A stretch of DNA of 33,383 nt, taken from contig CAJXWP010000026.1 in assembly GCA_913062625.1 (NCBI GenBank), positions 1 to 33,383 on the forward strand. Direction: 5' to 3'. The position numbers and the translations under genes were made by a program. The stretch comes from an uncultured Haliea sp. GTDB taxonomy: Bacteria > Pseudomonadota > Gammaproteobacteria > Pseudomonadales > Halieaceae. Positions within the stretch are counted from its first letter, which is position 1. The number at the start of each line of letters is the position of its first letter. Shown here piece after piece: positions 1 through 9,955 of the stretch. The notes below the pieces were generated by a model. That model made no database searches, was not told where the DNA came from, and saw nothing but the letters and a program-made list of their open reading frames with translations.

Positions 1-1157
1 ACCACAAAGTGGTCTATCAGCGGCGCAAACAGGTTGGAAAATAAGATTGCCAGCATAATGCCCTCGGGGAATGCCGGGTTGACGACACGTATTAATACGG
101 TCATTACGCCGATCAATACCCCGTAGGCCCATTTGCCACTATTCGTCATGGCTCCAGAGACTGGCTCAGTCGCCATGAACACCATTCCAAAAGCAAATCC
201 ACCGGTCACCAAATGCCAGTACCAGGGCGTTGCAAACGCTGGATTATTGTCAGATCCGATCGCGTTCAGCAGGCCCGAGAACACCACCATACCAAGAAAT
301 ACCCCCAGAATGACCCTGTAGGAGGCAATCCGAGTCACCAGTAGCAATGCCATCCCCAGCGATATAGCCAGGGTAGACGTCTCGCCTATTGAGCCGGGTA
401 TCGCGCCGACAAAAGCCTGCGTCCACGTCCACTGCTGCTGTAACATCTCGATACCGCCCGACGCGATGAGCGCCAGCGGCGTGGCCGCTGTTACACCATC
501 GACTGCAACCCAAACGTCATCTCCCGACAACTGAACTGGATAGGCAAAATACAGGAACGCGCGCGCAGCCAGGGCGGGATTAAGGAAGTTCTTTCCAGTT
601 CCACCGAAAATCTCTTTAGCCACGACCACGCCGAAGCTGATACCAAGCGCCACTTGCCAAAGAGGCACATCCGGTGGGCAGATGAGCGCAAACAACACCG
701 ACGTCACGAAGAAACCTTCGTTCACTTCGTGTCCGCGTTTAATCGCAAAGAGAAACTCCCAGCTGATCCCAACTAGGAAGGTAACCGCGTAGATGGGCAC
801 GAAGAATAATGCGCCGTACCAGAGGCAGTTCCAAATGCTACTGCCGTCATAACCCCCGAACATCTCAACCATTGAGCCGCGCCAACCTTCAAGAGCAAAG
901 CCGTCAGGCATATACTCCATCGCCTGAAATCCGACGTTGTACATCCCATAAAACATCGCGGGGAATGTCGCCAGCCATACCGTAATCATAATCCGCTTGA
1001 GGTCGATTCCGTCGCGGACGTGCGCGGTCGATTTGGTGACGGAGTTAGGCGCATACAAAAAAGTATCAAACACCTCAAACACCGCAAACCACTTTTGCAA
1101 ACGCCCACCTTCCTGAAAATGGCGTTCCATGTCATCAAGAACTCGTCTCAGCCCCAC
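1..1157 (-). CDS. nqrB: Na+-translocating NADH:quinone reductase subunit B (3' end outside window)
   Basis: Integral membrane subunit of the sodium-pumping NADH:ubiquinone oxidoreductase, which carries covalent FMN and takes part in electron transfer to quinone. About 385 codons are present and the C-terminus is cut by the window edge. The N-terminus starts [14 protein letters not shown] and soon reads [13 protein letters not shown], as in known NqrB proteins. Many hydrophobic segments follow. [13 protein letters not shown] stretch lies where the family carries its FMN-threonine motif (SGAT-type); the Thr is kept, though the preceding residues differ. The start is GTG at 1157; it fits the family N-terminus exactly, and a GGAGGG ribosome site lies inside the last codons of nqrA. 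Only 3 bases separate it from the nqrA stop, so the two genes are co-transcribed and probably translationally coupled. nqrC-F would be expected beyond the left edge. Confidence 0.96.
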   Translation of the reverse strand, partial: MGLRRVLDDMERHFQEGGRLQKWFAVFEVFDTFLYAPNSVTKSTAHVRDGIDLKRIMITVWLATFPAMFYGMYNVGFQAMEYMPDGFALEGWRGSMVEMFGGYDGSSIWNCLWYGALFFVPIYAVTFLVGISWEFLFAIKRGHEVNEGFFVTSVLFALICPPDVPLWQVALGISFGVVVAKEIFGGTGKNFLNPALAARAFLYFAYPVQLSGDDVWVAVDGVTAATPLALIASGGIEMLQQQWTWTQAFVGAIPGSIGETSTLAISLGMALLLVTRIASYRVILGVFLGMVVFSGLLNAIGSDNNPAFATPWYWHLVTGGFAFGMVFMATEPVSGAMTNSGKWAYGVLIGVMTVLIRVVNPAFPEGIMLAILFSNLFAPLIDHFV

Positions 1158-1160
1158 GAT

Positions 1161-2498
1161 CTAACCCTCCATCTCGATGCGTGTCAGGTTATCCCGCAGG
1201 ATGGGACCGTACTCGTATTTACCGGGGCAAACATAGGTGCATAGCGCAAGATCTTCTTCTTCCAACTCTAAACAGCCTAGCGCCTGAGCCATCTCCGTAT
1301 CCCCGACGATCAGTGCGCGCAGCAATTGAGTAGGCAAAATATCAAGCGGCATAATTTTCTCGTAACTACCCACCGGCACCATTGCACGATCGCTACCGTG
1401 TGTATTGGTCGTCATCGCAAAGCGCTTAGAACCAAAAAAACTAGTCACGTAAATGCCAAGGTTGGAGTGTTTCTCAAGACCCGGCGACGCCCAACCCATA
1501 AATTCCCGCTCGCGCCCCTCCAACAAGACAGCAACCTGATTGTGATAACGGCCCAGATAAGAAGAGCCGGCGTGCACCGCACGCCCGCCAAGGACAGAGC
1601 CCGATATGACTCGATTTTCGCCATTTTTTAACTGACCTGCGCACAGTGCCCGCAGATCTGCACCCAGCCGCGTACGCAGCAAACGAGGGTTTTCTACTTG
1701 GGGGCCGCACAATGCGACGACCCGCTCTGCGTAAACGCGCCCATCTAGAAAAAGACGGCCTATGGCGATCACATCTTGATAGCCGATGGTCCAAACCGTT
1801 TTACTCGCACCGACTGCCTGCAGATAGTGCACATGGGTTCCAGCCAAACCCGACGGATGTGGCCCCTCAAACTCGGCGACCTCGATGTTGGATGCCTTAC
1901 CCTTTGGCACCTGCGCACCGGCGGCCTTGCACACATATAATGTGCCCGCCGTCAGCGCGGCAAGGAGGTCCTGTCCCAGACAGAAAGCCTCGGCCTGTTC
2001 GGAGATAAACACAGTCGGGTCTGCCGCCAATGGGTGGGAATCCATGGCGGTCACAAAAATAGCGGCGGCCTCTGATTGTGGTGACGGCACCTTGCTGTAG
2101 GGTCGAGTTCGCAGAGCGGTCCACTGCCCGCTGAGCACCAGCTGATCGCGAATGGCGGCTGGTTCAGGCAAGTCGTTTGGGGTGCAGGTCTGAAACGTCT
2201 CAGCGTCGTTGCCTTCAATATCAATGACCACAGACTGCAATACGCGCTTGGCACCGCGGTTAATCGCCGCCACCACGCCTGCGGCGGGTGCGGTGTAGCA
2301 AACACCCTCGGTCTTCTTGTCGGTGAACAATAACTGACCAAGCTTGACGCGCTCGCCTTCCTGCACCGCCATAGTGGGCTTCATTCCGACGTAATCGAAG
2401 CCGACCAAAGCCGCCGCTCGCGCCAAGGGCGCGTCTTCGATGACTTGCCGGGGGGCTCCCAAAATAGGAATATCCAGGCCCCGTTTAATCTTGATCAT
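1161..2498 (-). CDS. nqrA: Na+-translocating NADH:quinone reductase subunit A
   Basis: First gene of the nqr operon, encoding the peripheral quinone-interacting subunit of Na+-NQR. The complex oxidises NADH, reduces ubiquinone and exports sodium, which suits a marine or halotolerant bacterium. The 445-residue product has the usual length and opens with the family signature IKRGLDIPI. It continues with a biotinyl/lipoyl-like N-terminal region ([11 protein letters not shown] and an [13 protein letters not shown] segment). The C-terminal part contains [19 protein letters not shown], also typical of NqrA. The ATG at 2498 is the natural start because the signature begins at residue 2; the upstream ribosome site is weak (AGGCAG). 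nqrB follows after 3 bases. No truncation is visible. Confidence 0.97.
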   Translation of the reverse strand: MIKIKRGLDIPILGAPRQVIEDAPLARAAALVGFDYVGMKPTMAVQEGERVKLGQLLFTDKKTEGVCYTAPAAGVVAAINRGAKRVLQSVVIDIEGNDAETFQTCTPNDLPEPAAIRDQLVLSGQWTALRTRPYSKVPSPQSEAAAIFVTAMDSHPLAADPTVFISEQAEAFCLGQDLLAALTAGTLYVCKAAGAQVPKGKASNIEVAEFEGPHPSGLAGTHVHYLQAVGASKTVWTIGYQDVIAIGRLFLDGRVYAERVVALCGPQVENPRLLRTRLGADLRALCAGQLKNGENRVISGSVLGGRAVHAGSSYLGRYHNQVAVLLEGREREFMGWASPGLEKHSNLGIYVTSFFGSKRFAMTTNTHGSDRAMVPVGSYEKIMPLDILPTQLLRALIVGDTEMAQALGCLELEEEDLALCTYVCPGKYEYGPILRDNLTRIEMEG

Positions 2499-2770
2499 GC
2501 GATCTGCCTACAGCATCCAAAAAATGTGATTGTACTGATACCACCTAGGAGCAATCTCCAGAGTAACCAGAGTAGATAATACCGACTACTGCCGAGCCTA
2601 ATGTCATGATCGCGCTACATTTGACGGGCAATCTAGACCGCGCGCATTATAGCGGAATGGCCACCTAAAACACCACAACGCCACGGTGTTTGTGTGATTT
2701 TGAGGTAAAATTAGTGCCTTCGGGGCAGCCGGACGAGCCCACTGCGGATTTGCCGGCAAACATGGCCTGC
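2499..2770. other. Intergenic region upstream of nqrA and downstream of gap
   Basis: There is no convincing gene in these 272 bases. On the minus strand a TATTAT (2581-2576) is the best -10 candidate for the nqr operon, but no good -35 lies at the right distance. A perfect 7-bp inverted repeat (AAACACC / GGTGTTT, 2668-2691, 10-base loop) sits about 80 bases after the gap stop codon. It could act as a weak terminator or mRNA 3' end, but it lacks a T-run. Confidence 0.35.
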
Positions 2771-4246
2771 CTACTCACCTTTTTGCGGGTACACGGCGTA
2801 GTTAATTCCAGCCATCTGCTCCAATATGCGCTGGACCTGACAGCTGTAACCATATTCATTGTCGTACCAGAGATACAGCACGGCATGTTTGCCATTGACG
2901 ATGGTGGCCTTGGCATCAAAAATGCAGGCATGCCTAGATCCAACAAAATCGCTAGAAACCACTTCAGGCGAAGAAGAATAATCAATCTGCTTGCGCAGCG
3001 GTGAATGCAGCGCCTGATAGCGCATAAACTCATTTAACTCTGTGGTCGTTGTTTCTCGGGCGAGGGTCAGGTTAAGAATCGCCATAGAAACATTGGGCGT
3101 AGGAACGCGAATAGCATTCCCTGTCAACTTTCCTGCCAGCTGCGGCAGCACTTTACCCACTGCCTTTGCCGCGCCGGTCTCCGTGATCACCATATTGAGC
3201 GGTGCACTGCGACCGCGACGCGATGCATCGTGGTAGTTATCGATCAAGTTTTGATCATTTGTGTAGGCATGCACCGTCTCGACATGCCCGGCGACGATCC
3301 CAAATTCGTCGTCCATCGCTTTTAAAGGCGGCGCTATTGCGTTGGTGGTACAGGACGCAGCAGAGATAATGATGTCGGAGGCGTCGATCATATCGCTGTT
3401 GATGCCCGCCACGATATTCTTCAGATTGCCTTTTCCGGGGGCCGTTAGAATGACTTTGCTCGCGCCTTTGCTCTGCAGGTGCCTCGAAAGCCCCGCCTCG
3501 TCGCGCCATACGCCGGTGTTGTCGATAATAATCGCATTGTCGATACCGTACTGCGTGTAATCAATGGCATCAGGGGCGTCTGAATAAATCACCTTGATCT
3601 CGTTGCCGTTGGCGACAAAAGACTGACGCTCCTCGTCCACACGTATGGTGCCCTCAAAAGGCCCGTGTACCGAATCACGGCGCAGCAGGCTTGCACGCTT
3701 TTCAAGATCGTTGGGCGCTTTACCCTTACGCACCACAATGGCACGCAATCGCAGACAATCGCCGCCGTCAGTTTTATCAATCAGAATGCGGGCCAGCAGG
3801 CGACCAATGCGACCAAAACCGTACAACACCACGTCCTGCGGCTCGGTCAGTGGCTTGCCTTTGAATCCTACCAGAGAGCCCAATTCGCGATCTATGTACT
3901 GCTCCAGACTCAAGCCTTCCGCTGCGCCCTGCAAAGAATACCCTACTGCCAGACGACCAACATCGATGTGGGCCGGGCCCAAATCCAGTTGGCTCAGCCG
4001 ATTAAACACAGGAAACGTCTCCTTCTCCGACAGCTCATTCCCTTCGACCTGTCGCACATAACGATGGTCTTTCATTATTTGGTACACCGACCGATTGACC
4101 AGTGGCTTGCCGTAGATGTAGCACTTGACGTTCTTTTCGCGGGACAATTGCCCCACCAACGGAATCATGCCTTCGGCCAGTGCCTCGCGCTGCTTCCAGT
4201 CTTTGAAGTAGTCATCGGGCCGTGCGCGCTTGGATTCGTTTGCCAT
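2771..4246 (-). CDS. Glyceraldehyde-3-phosphate dehydrogenase, long form with N-terminal extension
   Basis: NAD(P)-dependent glyceraldehyde-3-phosphate dehydrogenase of central carbon metabolism. The 491-residue product is about 150 residues longer than a standard GapA. The dinucleotide-binding motif GFGRIGR is at residues 143-149 and the catalytic cysteine is in SCTTN (Cys299). The conserved C-terminal region has WYDNEYGYSCQV, containing the WYDNEwgYs signature. The first roughly 135 residues form an extra domain seen in the long Gap proteins of Pseudomonas and other gammaproteobacteria (often called GapB/Gap2). In Pseudomonas this long form also lies between nqr and mfd. It starts at ATG 4246 with only a weak AGGCG upstream. 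Whether it works in glycolysis or gluconeogenesis, and its NAD/NADP preference, cannot be read here. Confidence 0.94.
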   Translation of the reverse strand: MANESKRARPDDYFKDWKQREALAEGMIPLVGQLSREKNVKCYIYGKPLVNRSVYQIMKDHRYVRQVEGNELSEKETFPVFNRLSQLDLGPAHIDVGRLAVGYSLQGAAEGLSLEQYIDRELGSLVGFKGKPLTEPQDVVLYGFGRIGRLLARILIDKTDGGDCLRLRAIVVRKGKAPNDLEKRASLLRRDSVHGPFEGTIRVDEERQSFVANGNEIKVIYSDAPDAIDYTQYGIDNAIIIDNTGVWRDEAGLSRHLQSKGASKVILTAPGKGNLKNIVAGINSDMIDASDIIISAASCTTNAIAPPLKAMDDEFGIVAGHVETVHAYTNDQNLIDNYHDASRRGRSAPLNMVITETGAAKAVGKVLPQLAGKLTGNAIRVPTPNVSMAILNLTLARETTTTELNEFMRYQALHSPLRKQIDYSSSPEVVSSDFVGSRHACIFDAKATIVNGKHAVLYLWYDNEYGYSCQVQRILEQMAGINYAVYPQKGE

Positions 4247-4354
4247 TTTACGCCTGTGATTATCCGTGTAATTTGAAGGCGTGTATTATTGTCCGAGGGC
4301 TAATGTGGTGCAAGGTGATATGCGTCAAATTTACGGTCTGCGAAGACGCACCCT

Positions 4355-4383
4355 TTGGCGATCGACAGCGCCTCCGTTATAAT
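4355..4383 (+). promoter_or_regulatory. Sigma70 promoter for mfd-csiV
   Basis: TTGGCG (4355-4360) and a perfect TATAAT (4378-4383) are separated by 17 bases, about 50 bases upstream of the mfd ATG. This is the best-looking housekeeping promoter in the window by eye. Confidence 0.7.
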
Positions 4384-4433
4384 CTCGCACCCGAGCACCT
4401 AGCAGACTCCACCGTATAAGCGACTGACTCACT

Positions 4434-7400
4434 ATGTTTACTCATCTGGTCGAAAAAACGCCATGGCCACAGAAGCGTGGCTCGCGCTCATCTCTTGGTC
4501 CCTTTAGCGGCTGCGCCGACGCACGCTGCATCGCGGAGCTCGCCGTTCCCGGACGCCTGCTGGTGGTCGTCACCTCGGATACCAGCTCTGCGCTCGCGCT
4601 GGAACGTGAACTGCCTTTTTTCCTGAATGAACCCCGCGAAATTCTGGCTTTCCCAGACTGGGAAACGCTCCCCTATGACAATTTTTCACCCCATCAGGAC
4701 ATCATTTCAGAGCGGCTGAATACACTTTACCGACTTCCCAGCCTTACCGACGGCATCATGATTGTGCCTGTGCCGACCCTCATGCACCGTCTGGCTCCGA
4801 CAGAATATGTCGCAGGCGCAAGTCTGGTGCTGCAGGCTGGGCAAACACTGGATGTCACGACGTTTCGGCACAACCTTCAGCGCAACGGCTATATCAACGT
4901 CGAAACCGTGTACGAGCATGGCGAGTTCGCCCTACGCGGTTCGCTGCTGGATGTTTACCCAATGGGTACTGACCTGCCATTTCGCATCGACCTGCTGGAC
5001 AACGAGATTGATTCATTGCGCACCTTTGAACCTGACAGCCAACGCACCGTCGCTCGGGTGAACGGTATAAACCTCCTTCCCGCCCGCGAATACCCACTGG
5101 AACCGTCAGCTGTTCGACGATTCCAGCTGAATTGGTATGACAGCTTTGAGGTTGACCATGACCTGTGTCCTACCTATGTTGATGTCAGCGCAGGACGCAG
5201 TCCTGGCGGGTGCGAATACTATCTGCCACTGTTTTTTGAACAGTGCGCGACGCTGTTCGATTACTTTCCAGACAACACGGCAATCATTACCACCGGAGAT
5301 CATCACGGCGCAGCACAGCATTTTTGGAATGAGGTCAGTATCCGATTCGAAGAATATGGCGTAGACCCGCGACGACCCCTGTTACCGCCAAAGCGTTGCT
5401 TCACGCCTGTTGAAGAATTGTATGAACAATTCAAGCGGTTTCCGGTGTTGGAATTGCGCCATAACCCTGACGCAACCGTGCACCAGCAGACCACAGTCGT
5501 GCCGCCTCCTAACCTTGCCAGCAACCATCATGGCGAGTCACCGACCGACAATCTGGCAAGATTCCTTGAGGAGCACGCGGGCCCGGTCCTACTGTGCGCT
5601 GAATCAGCAGGACGACGGGAAGTGTTGTTAGAGTCTCTGCGCGAGCACCAGCTGGAACCCACCGTTGTCACCGACTGGCAACGTTTCATTGATTCTGGCC
5701 TGAACTTTGCCATTGCCACGGCCCCACTTGACCGTGGGCTCTATTTTGGACCCGACCATCCTACACTGGTCTGTGAGGCGCAATTGTTTGGTAACCGCGT
5801 CGCGCAGCGCCGGCGCCGCAAAAAAAGCGATGAGAGCGCCCAGGCTAACGCATTTAAAGCGCTGAATGAACTGCGTGAAGGCGTTGCGGTGGTGCATCTG
5901 GAACACGGCGTAGGCCGTTACATAGGGCTGCAAAAGCTGGCAGTGGATGAGCAAGAGTTTGAATTTTTGGCACTGGAGTACGCTCAGGGTTCGCGCCTGT
6001 ATGTGCCCGTCGCATCATTGCACCTCATCAGCCGGTACTCTGGTTCCGACCCCGAAACGGCTCCTCTGCACAGACTGGGCTCTGACCAATGGGAAAAAGC
6101 ACGCCGTAAAGCCAGTGAAAAAGCCAACGATATCGCGGCGCAACTACTGGAGGTCTATGCCCGTCGTGAAGCGCGTGAGGGTTATATTTTTGAATCACAG
6201 GATCAGGCTTACGCACAGTTTTGCGCGGCCTTCCCCTTTGAGGAAACTCCGGATCAGGAAGCAACTATTCGCGCAGTTCTGGAAGATATGTACAGCCCTC
6301 GCGTCATGGACCGACTCGTCTGCGGTGATGTCGGTTTTGGTAAAACCGAAGTCGCATTGCGTGCAGCTTTCGTCGCAACCAGTAACCAAAAACAGGTCGC
6401 CATCCTGGTTCCGACTACGCTCTTGGCACAACAGCACTACAACACATTCAGTGACCGCTTTGCCGACTGGCCTATAACGGTAGAGGTTGTATCGCGTTTT
6501 AAATCTGCCAAGCAGCTGACTGAGACCATGCGCAGTGCAACCTCCGGCGGCGTCGATATTTTAATTGGTACACATAAACTGCTGCAAAATGATTTTCGCT
6601 TCAACGATTTAGGGCTTCTCATTATCGATGAGGAACACCGATTCGGGGTGAAGCAGAAGGAAGTCATCAAGGCTCTGCGCTCAGAAGTCGATATTCTGAC
6701 GCTGACCGCAACACCGATTCCGCGAACACTGAACATGGCGCTGGGCGGCATGCGTGACCTGTCTATCATCGCCACCCCACCAGCCCGGCGGCTGTCTATT
6801 AAAACGTTTGTGCGCGAGCATAATATCGCCCTAATCAAAGAAGCAGTGCTGCGTGAAACACTGCGCGGCGGTCAGGTCTACTATTTACACAATGAGGTAA
6901 AAACCATAGAGGAAACCGCACGTAAACTGCGCGAGCTACTGCCGGACATCAATATAGCCGTCGCTCACGGACAAATGCCTGAAAACCAGCTGGAACAGGT
7001 GATGTCCAGTTTTTACCACCGACACCAGCACGTGCTGCTGTGTACCACAATTATTGAAACGGGTATTGATATACCCAATGCCAACACCATTATTATTGAT
7101 CGTGCTGACAAGCTTGGCCTCGCACAGTTACACCAGTTACGTGGACGCGTTGGACGATCTCACCACCAAGCCTATGCCTACCTTCTCACTCCCCCGCGCT
7201 CCGCGATCAGCAAAGATGCAGGTAAGCGACTGGAGGCAATTGAGGCTGCCGGCGACTTAGGGTCAGGCTATTTGCTGGCCACTCAGGATCTCGAAATCCG
7301 TGGCGCTGGAGAATTGCTTGGCGATGAGCAGAGCGGTCAAATCCATAGCGTCGGTTTCTCTATGTATATGGATATGCTGCAAAGGGCAGTGGCATCACTG

Positions 7401-7904
7401 AAGCGCGGGGAGATACCCAATGTTGATGCGCCGCTAGATCAGGGTACAGAGGTGAACTTGCATGCCCCTGCATTGATTCCCGATGACTACTTACCGGACG
7501 TCAACGGACGGCTCATTTTATACAAACGGATCGCCGCCGCTGCCAGTGATTCTGAGTTGCGAAGCTTGCAGGTCGAAATGATTGACCGATTCGGCCTGCT
7601 GCCCCTGCCCGTGAATAACCTATTTCAGGTATCCCGCTTGCGCCTCAAGGCTCAAGATCTGGGCATCCGTACTATTGAAGCGGGACCTGAGGGTGGTAGT
7701 ATCGATTTCAAAGTGACAACGCCTGTGGATCCTATGAGCCTGGTCAAACTGGTCCAATCAGACCCCCGCTCTTTTAAGCTAGCAGGAGCCACGAGGCTGC
7801 GTTTCGAACACAGTCTGCCGGACATCGACGAGCGCCAGCGCTACCTCGAGCAGCTAATGGACTCCTTTGTCACAGCACCCCATAAGAGCACAGACAATGC
7901 CTAA
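4434..7904 (+). CDS. mfd: Transcription-repair coupling factor Mfd
   Basis: DNA translocase that recognises RNA polymerase stalled at DNA damage, pushes it off the template and recruits UvrA for nucleotide excision repair. The 1156-residue product has full family length. The N-terminus carries the UvrB-like module (FPDWETLPYDNFSPH near residue 80). The middle region has the RNA-polymerase-interacting segment (VHLEHGVGRY followed by a short beta-rich stretch). The superfamily 2 motor has Walker A GDVGFGKT near residue 632, the DEEH box (IIDEEHRFG) near residue 732, and the GRVGRSHH motif of helicase motif VI followed by the TRG translocation motif. The C-terminal UvrA-interaction domain ends normally. 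It overlaps csiV by 8 bases and is read from the promoter at 4355. Confidence 0.98.
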   Translation: MFTHLVEKTPWPQKRGSRSSLGPFSGCADARCIAELAVPGRLLVVVTSDTSSALALERELPFFLNEPREILAFPDWETLPYDNFSPHQDIISERLNTLYRLPSLTDGIMIVPVPTLMHRLAPTEYVAGASLVLQAGQTLDVTTFRHNLQRNGYINVETVYEHGEFALRGSLLDVYPMGTDLPFRIDLLDNEIDSLRTFEPDSQRTVARVNGINLLPAREYPLEPSAVRRFQLNWYDSFEVDHDLCPTYVDVSAGRSPGGCEYYLPLFFEQCATLFDYFPDNTAIITTGDHHGAAQHFWNEVSIRFEEYGVDPRRPLLPPKRCFTPVEELYEQFKRFPVLELRHNPDATVHQQTTVVPPPNLASNHHGESPTDNLARFLEEHAGPVLLCAESAGRREVLLESLREHQLEPTVVTDWQRFIDSGLNFAIATAPLDRGLYFGPDHPTLVCEAQLFGNRVAQRRRRKKSDESAQANAFKALNELREGVAVVHLEHGVGRYIGLQKLAVDEQEFEFLALEYAQGSRLYVPVASLHLISRYSGSDPETAPLHRLGSDQWEKARRKASEKANDIAAQLLEVYARREAREGYIFESQDQAYAQFCAAFPFEETPDQEATIRAVLEDMYSPRVMDRLVCGDVGFGKTEVALRAAFVATSNQKQVAILVPTTLLAQQHYNTFSDRFADWPITVEVVSRFKSAKQLTETMRSATSGGVDILIGTHKLLQNDFRFNDLGLLIIDEEHRFGVKQKEVIKALRSEVDILTLTATPIPRTLNMALGGMRDLSIIATPPARRLSIKTFVREHNIALIKEAVLRETLRGGQVYYLHNEVKTIEETARKLRELLPDINIAVAHGQMPENQLEQVMSSFYHRHQHVLLCTTIIETGIDIPNANTIIIDRADKLGLAQLHQLRGRVGRSHHQAYAYLLTPPRSAISKDAGKRLEAIEAAGDLGSGYLLATQDLEIRGAGELLGDEQSGQIHSVGFSMYMDMLQRAVASLKRGEIPNVDAPLDQGTEVNLHAPALIPDDYLPDVNGRLILYKRIAAAASDSELRSLQVEMIDRFGLLPLPVNNLFQVSRLRLKAQDLGIRTIEAGPEGGSIDFKVTTPVDPMSLVKLVQSDPRSFKLAGATRLRFEHSLPDIDERQRYLEQLMDSFVTAPHKSTDNA

Positions 7905-8760
7905 CCGACGACTCGCGCAACTTGCCCTGACCTTCATCTGCACGGCACTGCTATTCCCTTTGTCCGCCAAGGCTAAGACAGATACCTGGTATCGCGTTGA
8001 GCTGATCGTATTCAGTCATCCTGCAGGGAGCGCCGCGGAGCAATGGGACGCGACACCAAACCTTGCATACCCGGAGAACTCGCGCTTGCTAACCGACAAA
8101 GCCAGTGCTCCAACAGTGGCGCCTCAACCGCAGCAGGCGCTGCCAACCGCTGCAGTGCAACCGGTGCCGTTCGTCATCCTTTCCCCTGACCAACGAGAAT
8201 TGCGCAATAAAGCCGCTGCCATACAGCGCAGTGACCGCTATCAAGTACTCTTTCACGAGGCCTGGGACCAGCAGATGGGCGATCGGGCCGACACGCTACC
8301 GATCGTACTGGATCGCTCTGGCGATGGAGGAGCATGGCCTAAGTTGCAAGGAACGATCAAACTTTATGTCGCTCGCTACCTCTATCTCGAAACGAACCTA
8401 TGGCTGAACACTCAGGGCGAATACCTGCACAGCTCCTGGCGAATGCCTGCGCCCCCACTGGGGCCTGCGTCGCTCATCTTGGACGCGCCGGAGCGGCCCG
8501 AAGCTGAAACCGTCACTACAGAGCCGGCACTCAATTTTGACCCTCAGCTGGCATCCATAATCCTCATGGAGCCCGCCGAGAGCGAAGAAGAGCTTGAGCC
8601 AATCTACCCCTTCCGCCATGCCGTCCTGTTAAATCAGACCCGTCGCATGCGCAGTGGCGAAGTGCACTACATAGACCACCCGATGCTCGGGGTTATCGTA
8701 AAAATAACGCCACTGCCTGACCCCGAGTCGCAAACTAAGGCGCAGGCTGAGTCGGAGTAG
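7897..8760 (+). CDS. csiV: CsiV family periplasmic protein
   Basis: 287-residue secreted protein. In Vibrio cholerae CsiV is a periplasmic peptidoglycan-binding protein needed for PBP1A-dependent cell wall synthesis; the same role here is inferred from family membership. The start at ATG 7897 gives a clean signal peptide (MPNRRLAQLALTF, hydrophobic core, cleavage near AKA). It is followed directly by WYRVELIVFSH, the conserved opening of the mature protein. The C-terminal signature LLNQTRRMRSGEVHYIDHP is intact. The middle is proline- and alanine-rich and probably flexible. The start codon lies inside the end of mfd (8-base overlap), indicating coupling. A longer reading from 7867 would spoil the signal peptide. 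Confidence 0.88.
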   Translation: MPNRRLAQLALTFICTALLFPLSAKAKTDTWYRVELIVFSHPAGSAAEQWDATPNLAYPENSRLLTDKASAPTVAPQPQQALPTAAVQPVPFVILSPDQRELRNKAAAIQRSDRYQVLFHEAWDQQMGDRADTLPIVLDRSGDGGAWPKLQGTIKLYVARYLYLETNLWLNTQGEYLHSSWRMPAPPLGPASLILDAPERPEAETVTTEPALNFDPQLASIILMEPAESEEELEPIYPFRHAVLLNQTRRMRSGEVHYIDHPMLGVIVKITPLPDPESQTKAQAESE

Positions 8761-8769
8761 CCAACACTA

Positions 8770-9528
8770 TCAGGCGTGCGAGGAGGCTGGGCGATTTTGC
8801 AGTAGTTGCTGGAGTAGCTGCCTTACAACTGCAGCCTCGCGCACCAGAACCTCTTGCATCATCGTTAAAGTCAGAGGCAAATCGCCGAGCCCCGCGGCAG
8901 GATTCACAACCATGCACACGCAGGCATAGGGAAGCCCTAGCTCGCGCGCAAGCGCCGCTTCGGGCATGCCTGTCATGCCGACCACATCGCATCCATCTCG
9001 CGCCATACGCTGCACCTCGGCCGACGTCTCAAGACGCGGACCCTGAGTAGCGCCATAAACGCCTGACGCTTCATGCGTAATGGTGGCAGAATTTGCGGCG
9101 GCCAGCAGCTCCGTGCGCAGTGCTTGCTCATAGGGCTCAGTAAAGTCGATGTGCAGCAACGTATGCTCTTGTCCCTCGTCGAACGTATGTTCACGTCCCC
9201 AGGTGTAATCAATAATCTGATGCGGAATCACTATTCGGCCCGGTCGCATCGCGTCTGTAATCCCACCTACCGCGTTAATGGCGACCACACCGCCGACCTC
9301 CATGGACTTAAGCGCCCACAGGTTGGCACGGTAATTAATCCGATGAGGAGGAATGGCATTGGGACTGCCGTGACGTTGTAGGAAAAAAAGCGTGTACTCC
9401 CCCAAACGTCCCTCCTGTATCGGCCTAGAGGGCTCCCCATAGGGTGTTTGTATGCGGTGGTCCCTAATCACTTCCAGGCCCTCAAGGTCATCGATTCCCG
9501 TCCCTCCGATAATGGCAAGCGGCCTCAT
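8770..9528 (-). CDS. S-methyl-5'-thioinosine (or thioadenosine) phosphorylase
   Basis: Purine-nucleoside phosphorylase of the MTAP/PNP family, 252 residues, cleaving methylthio-nucleosides with phosphate so that purine and methylthioribose-1-phosphate can be salvaged after polyamine synthesis. The N-terminus IIGGTGIDDL and the block PPHRINYRANLWALKSM are family hallmarks. The base-recognition loop reads MVVNPAAG. Human MTAP has Asp220 and Asp222 here, contacting the adenine N6/N7, but this protein has Asn209 and Ala211. Asn at this place is typical of 6-oxopurine-specific enzymes, so methylthioinosine is the likelier substrate, as reported for the Pseudomonas aeruginosa enzyme. ATG 9528 is preferred because MRPLAIIGGTG is the natural domain start, although the frame stays open to 9648. 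It converges with csiV, 9 bases apart. Confidence 0.9.
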   Translation of the reverse strand: MRPLAIIGGTGIDDLEGLEVIRDHRIQTPYGEPSRPIQEGRLGEYTLFFLQRHGSPNAIPPHRINYRANLWALKSMEVGGVVAINAVGGITDAMRPGRIVIPHQIIDYTWGREHTFDEGQEHTLLHIDFTEPYEQALRTELLAAANSATITHEASGVYGATQGPRLETSAEVQRMARDGCDVVGMTGMPEAALARELGLPYACVCMVVNPAAGLGDLPLTLTMMQEVLVREAAVVRQLLQQLLQNRPASSHA

Positions 9529-9955
9529 GCTCTTTGCACTTGCGCAGTGTTTTTTACACGCGCGCCATAAGGCGGCAACAGGCTCTCTACTTCGCCCCGG
9601 CGAAAATTGGTCAGCATACTTAAGTCCCCTCCTCTGTGTGCCTGCCATTGGCGAAGGTAGGCCTGTGTAAATCTAGGCTACCTCACCCTTCTCGATAAAA
9701 ATTATACTGCTTTTTAGACAGATTACTTATGTATCCATCCTACAAAATATCGTTAGCGATATATAAAAGCCCGCAAAGACTGAAGTCAACACTTGAAATA
9801 ATTCGTAAGCGCTTGATCTACTGCAGGAAACTTTTTTTGGTCGAACTTCGCTGGGCCGAACCGACTATTTTTACGCAAATAACGCGTCATAGACACGCTT
9901 CGCCAACGTGATATGTTGGCCTATAAAAGTCTTCAGCGTCGACGGGAGAGCAAAA
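9529..9955. other. Long intergenic region between phosphorylase and the 9956 gene
   Basis: There are 427 bases without a gene I can defend. The first 120 are an open extension of the phosphorylase frame with no family similarity. The rest is AT-rich. It holds the perfect inverted repeat ATATCG-TTAG-CGATAT (9747-9762), which could be an operator or small hairpin, and a possible 60-codon frame (9729-9911) with no ribosome site or recognisable content. Divergent promoters are expected here but no clear -35/-10 pair is visible. Confidence 0.4.

Noticed and set aside
3665-4276. 203-codon frame on the plus strand opposite gap
   Set aside because: Fully antisense to a well-supported GAPDH gene, no domain, no ribosome site; a by-product of the coding strand's codon use.
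9729-9911. 60-codon frame in the gap before the acidic protein gene
   Set aside because: No ribosome site, no recognisable content, in AT-rich intergenic DNA.
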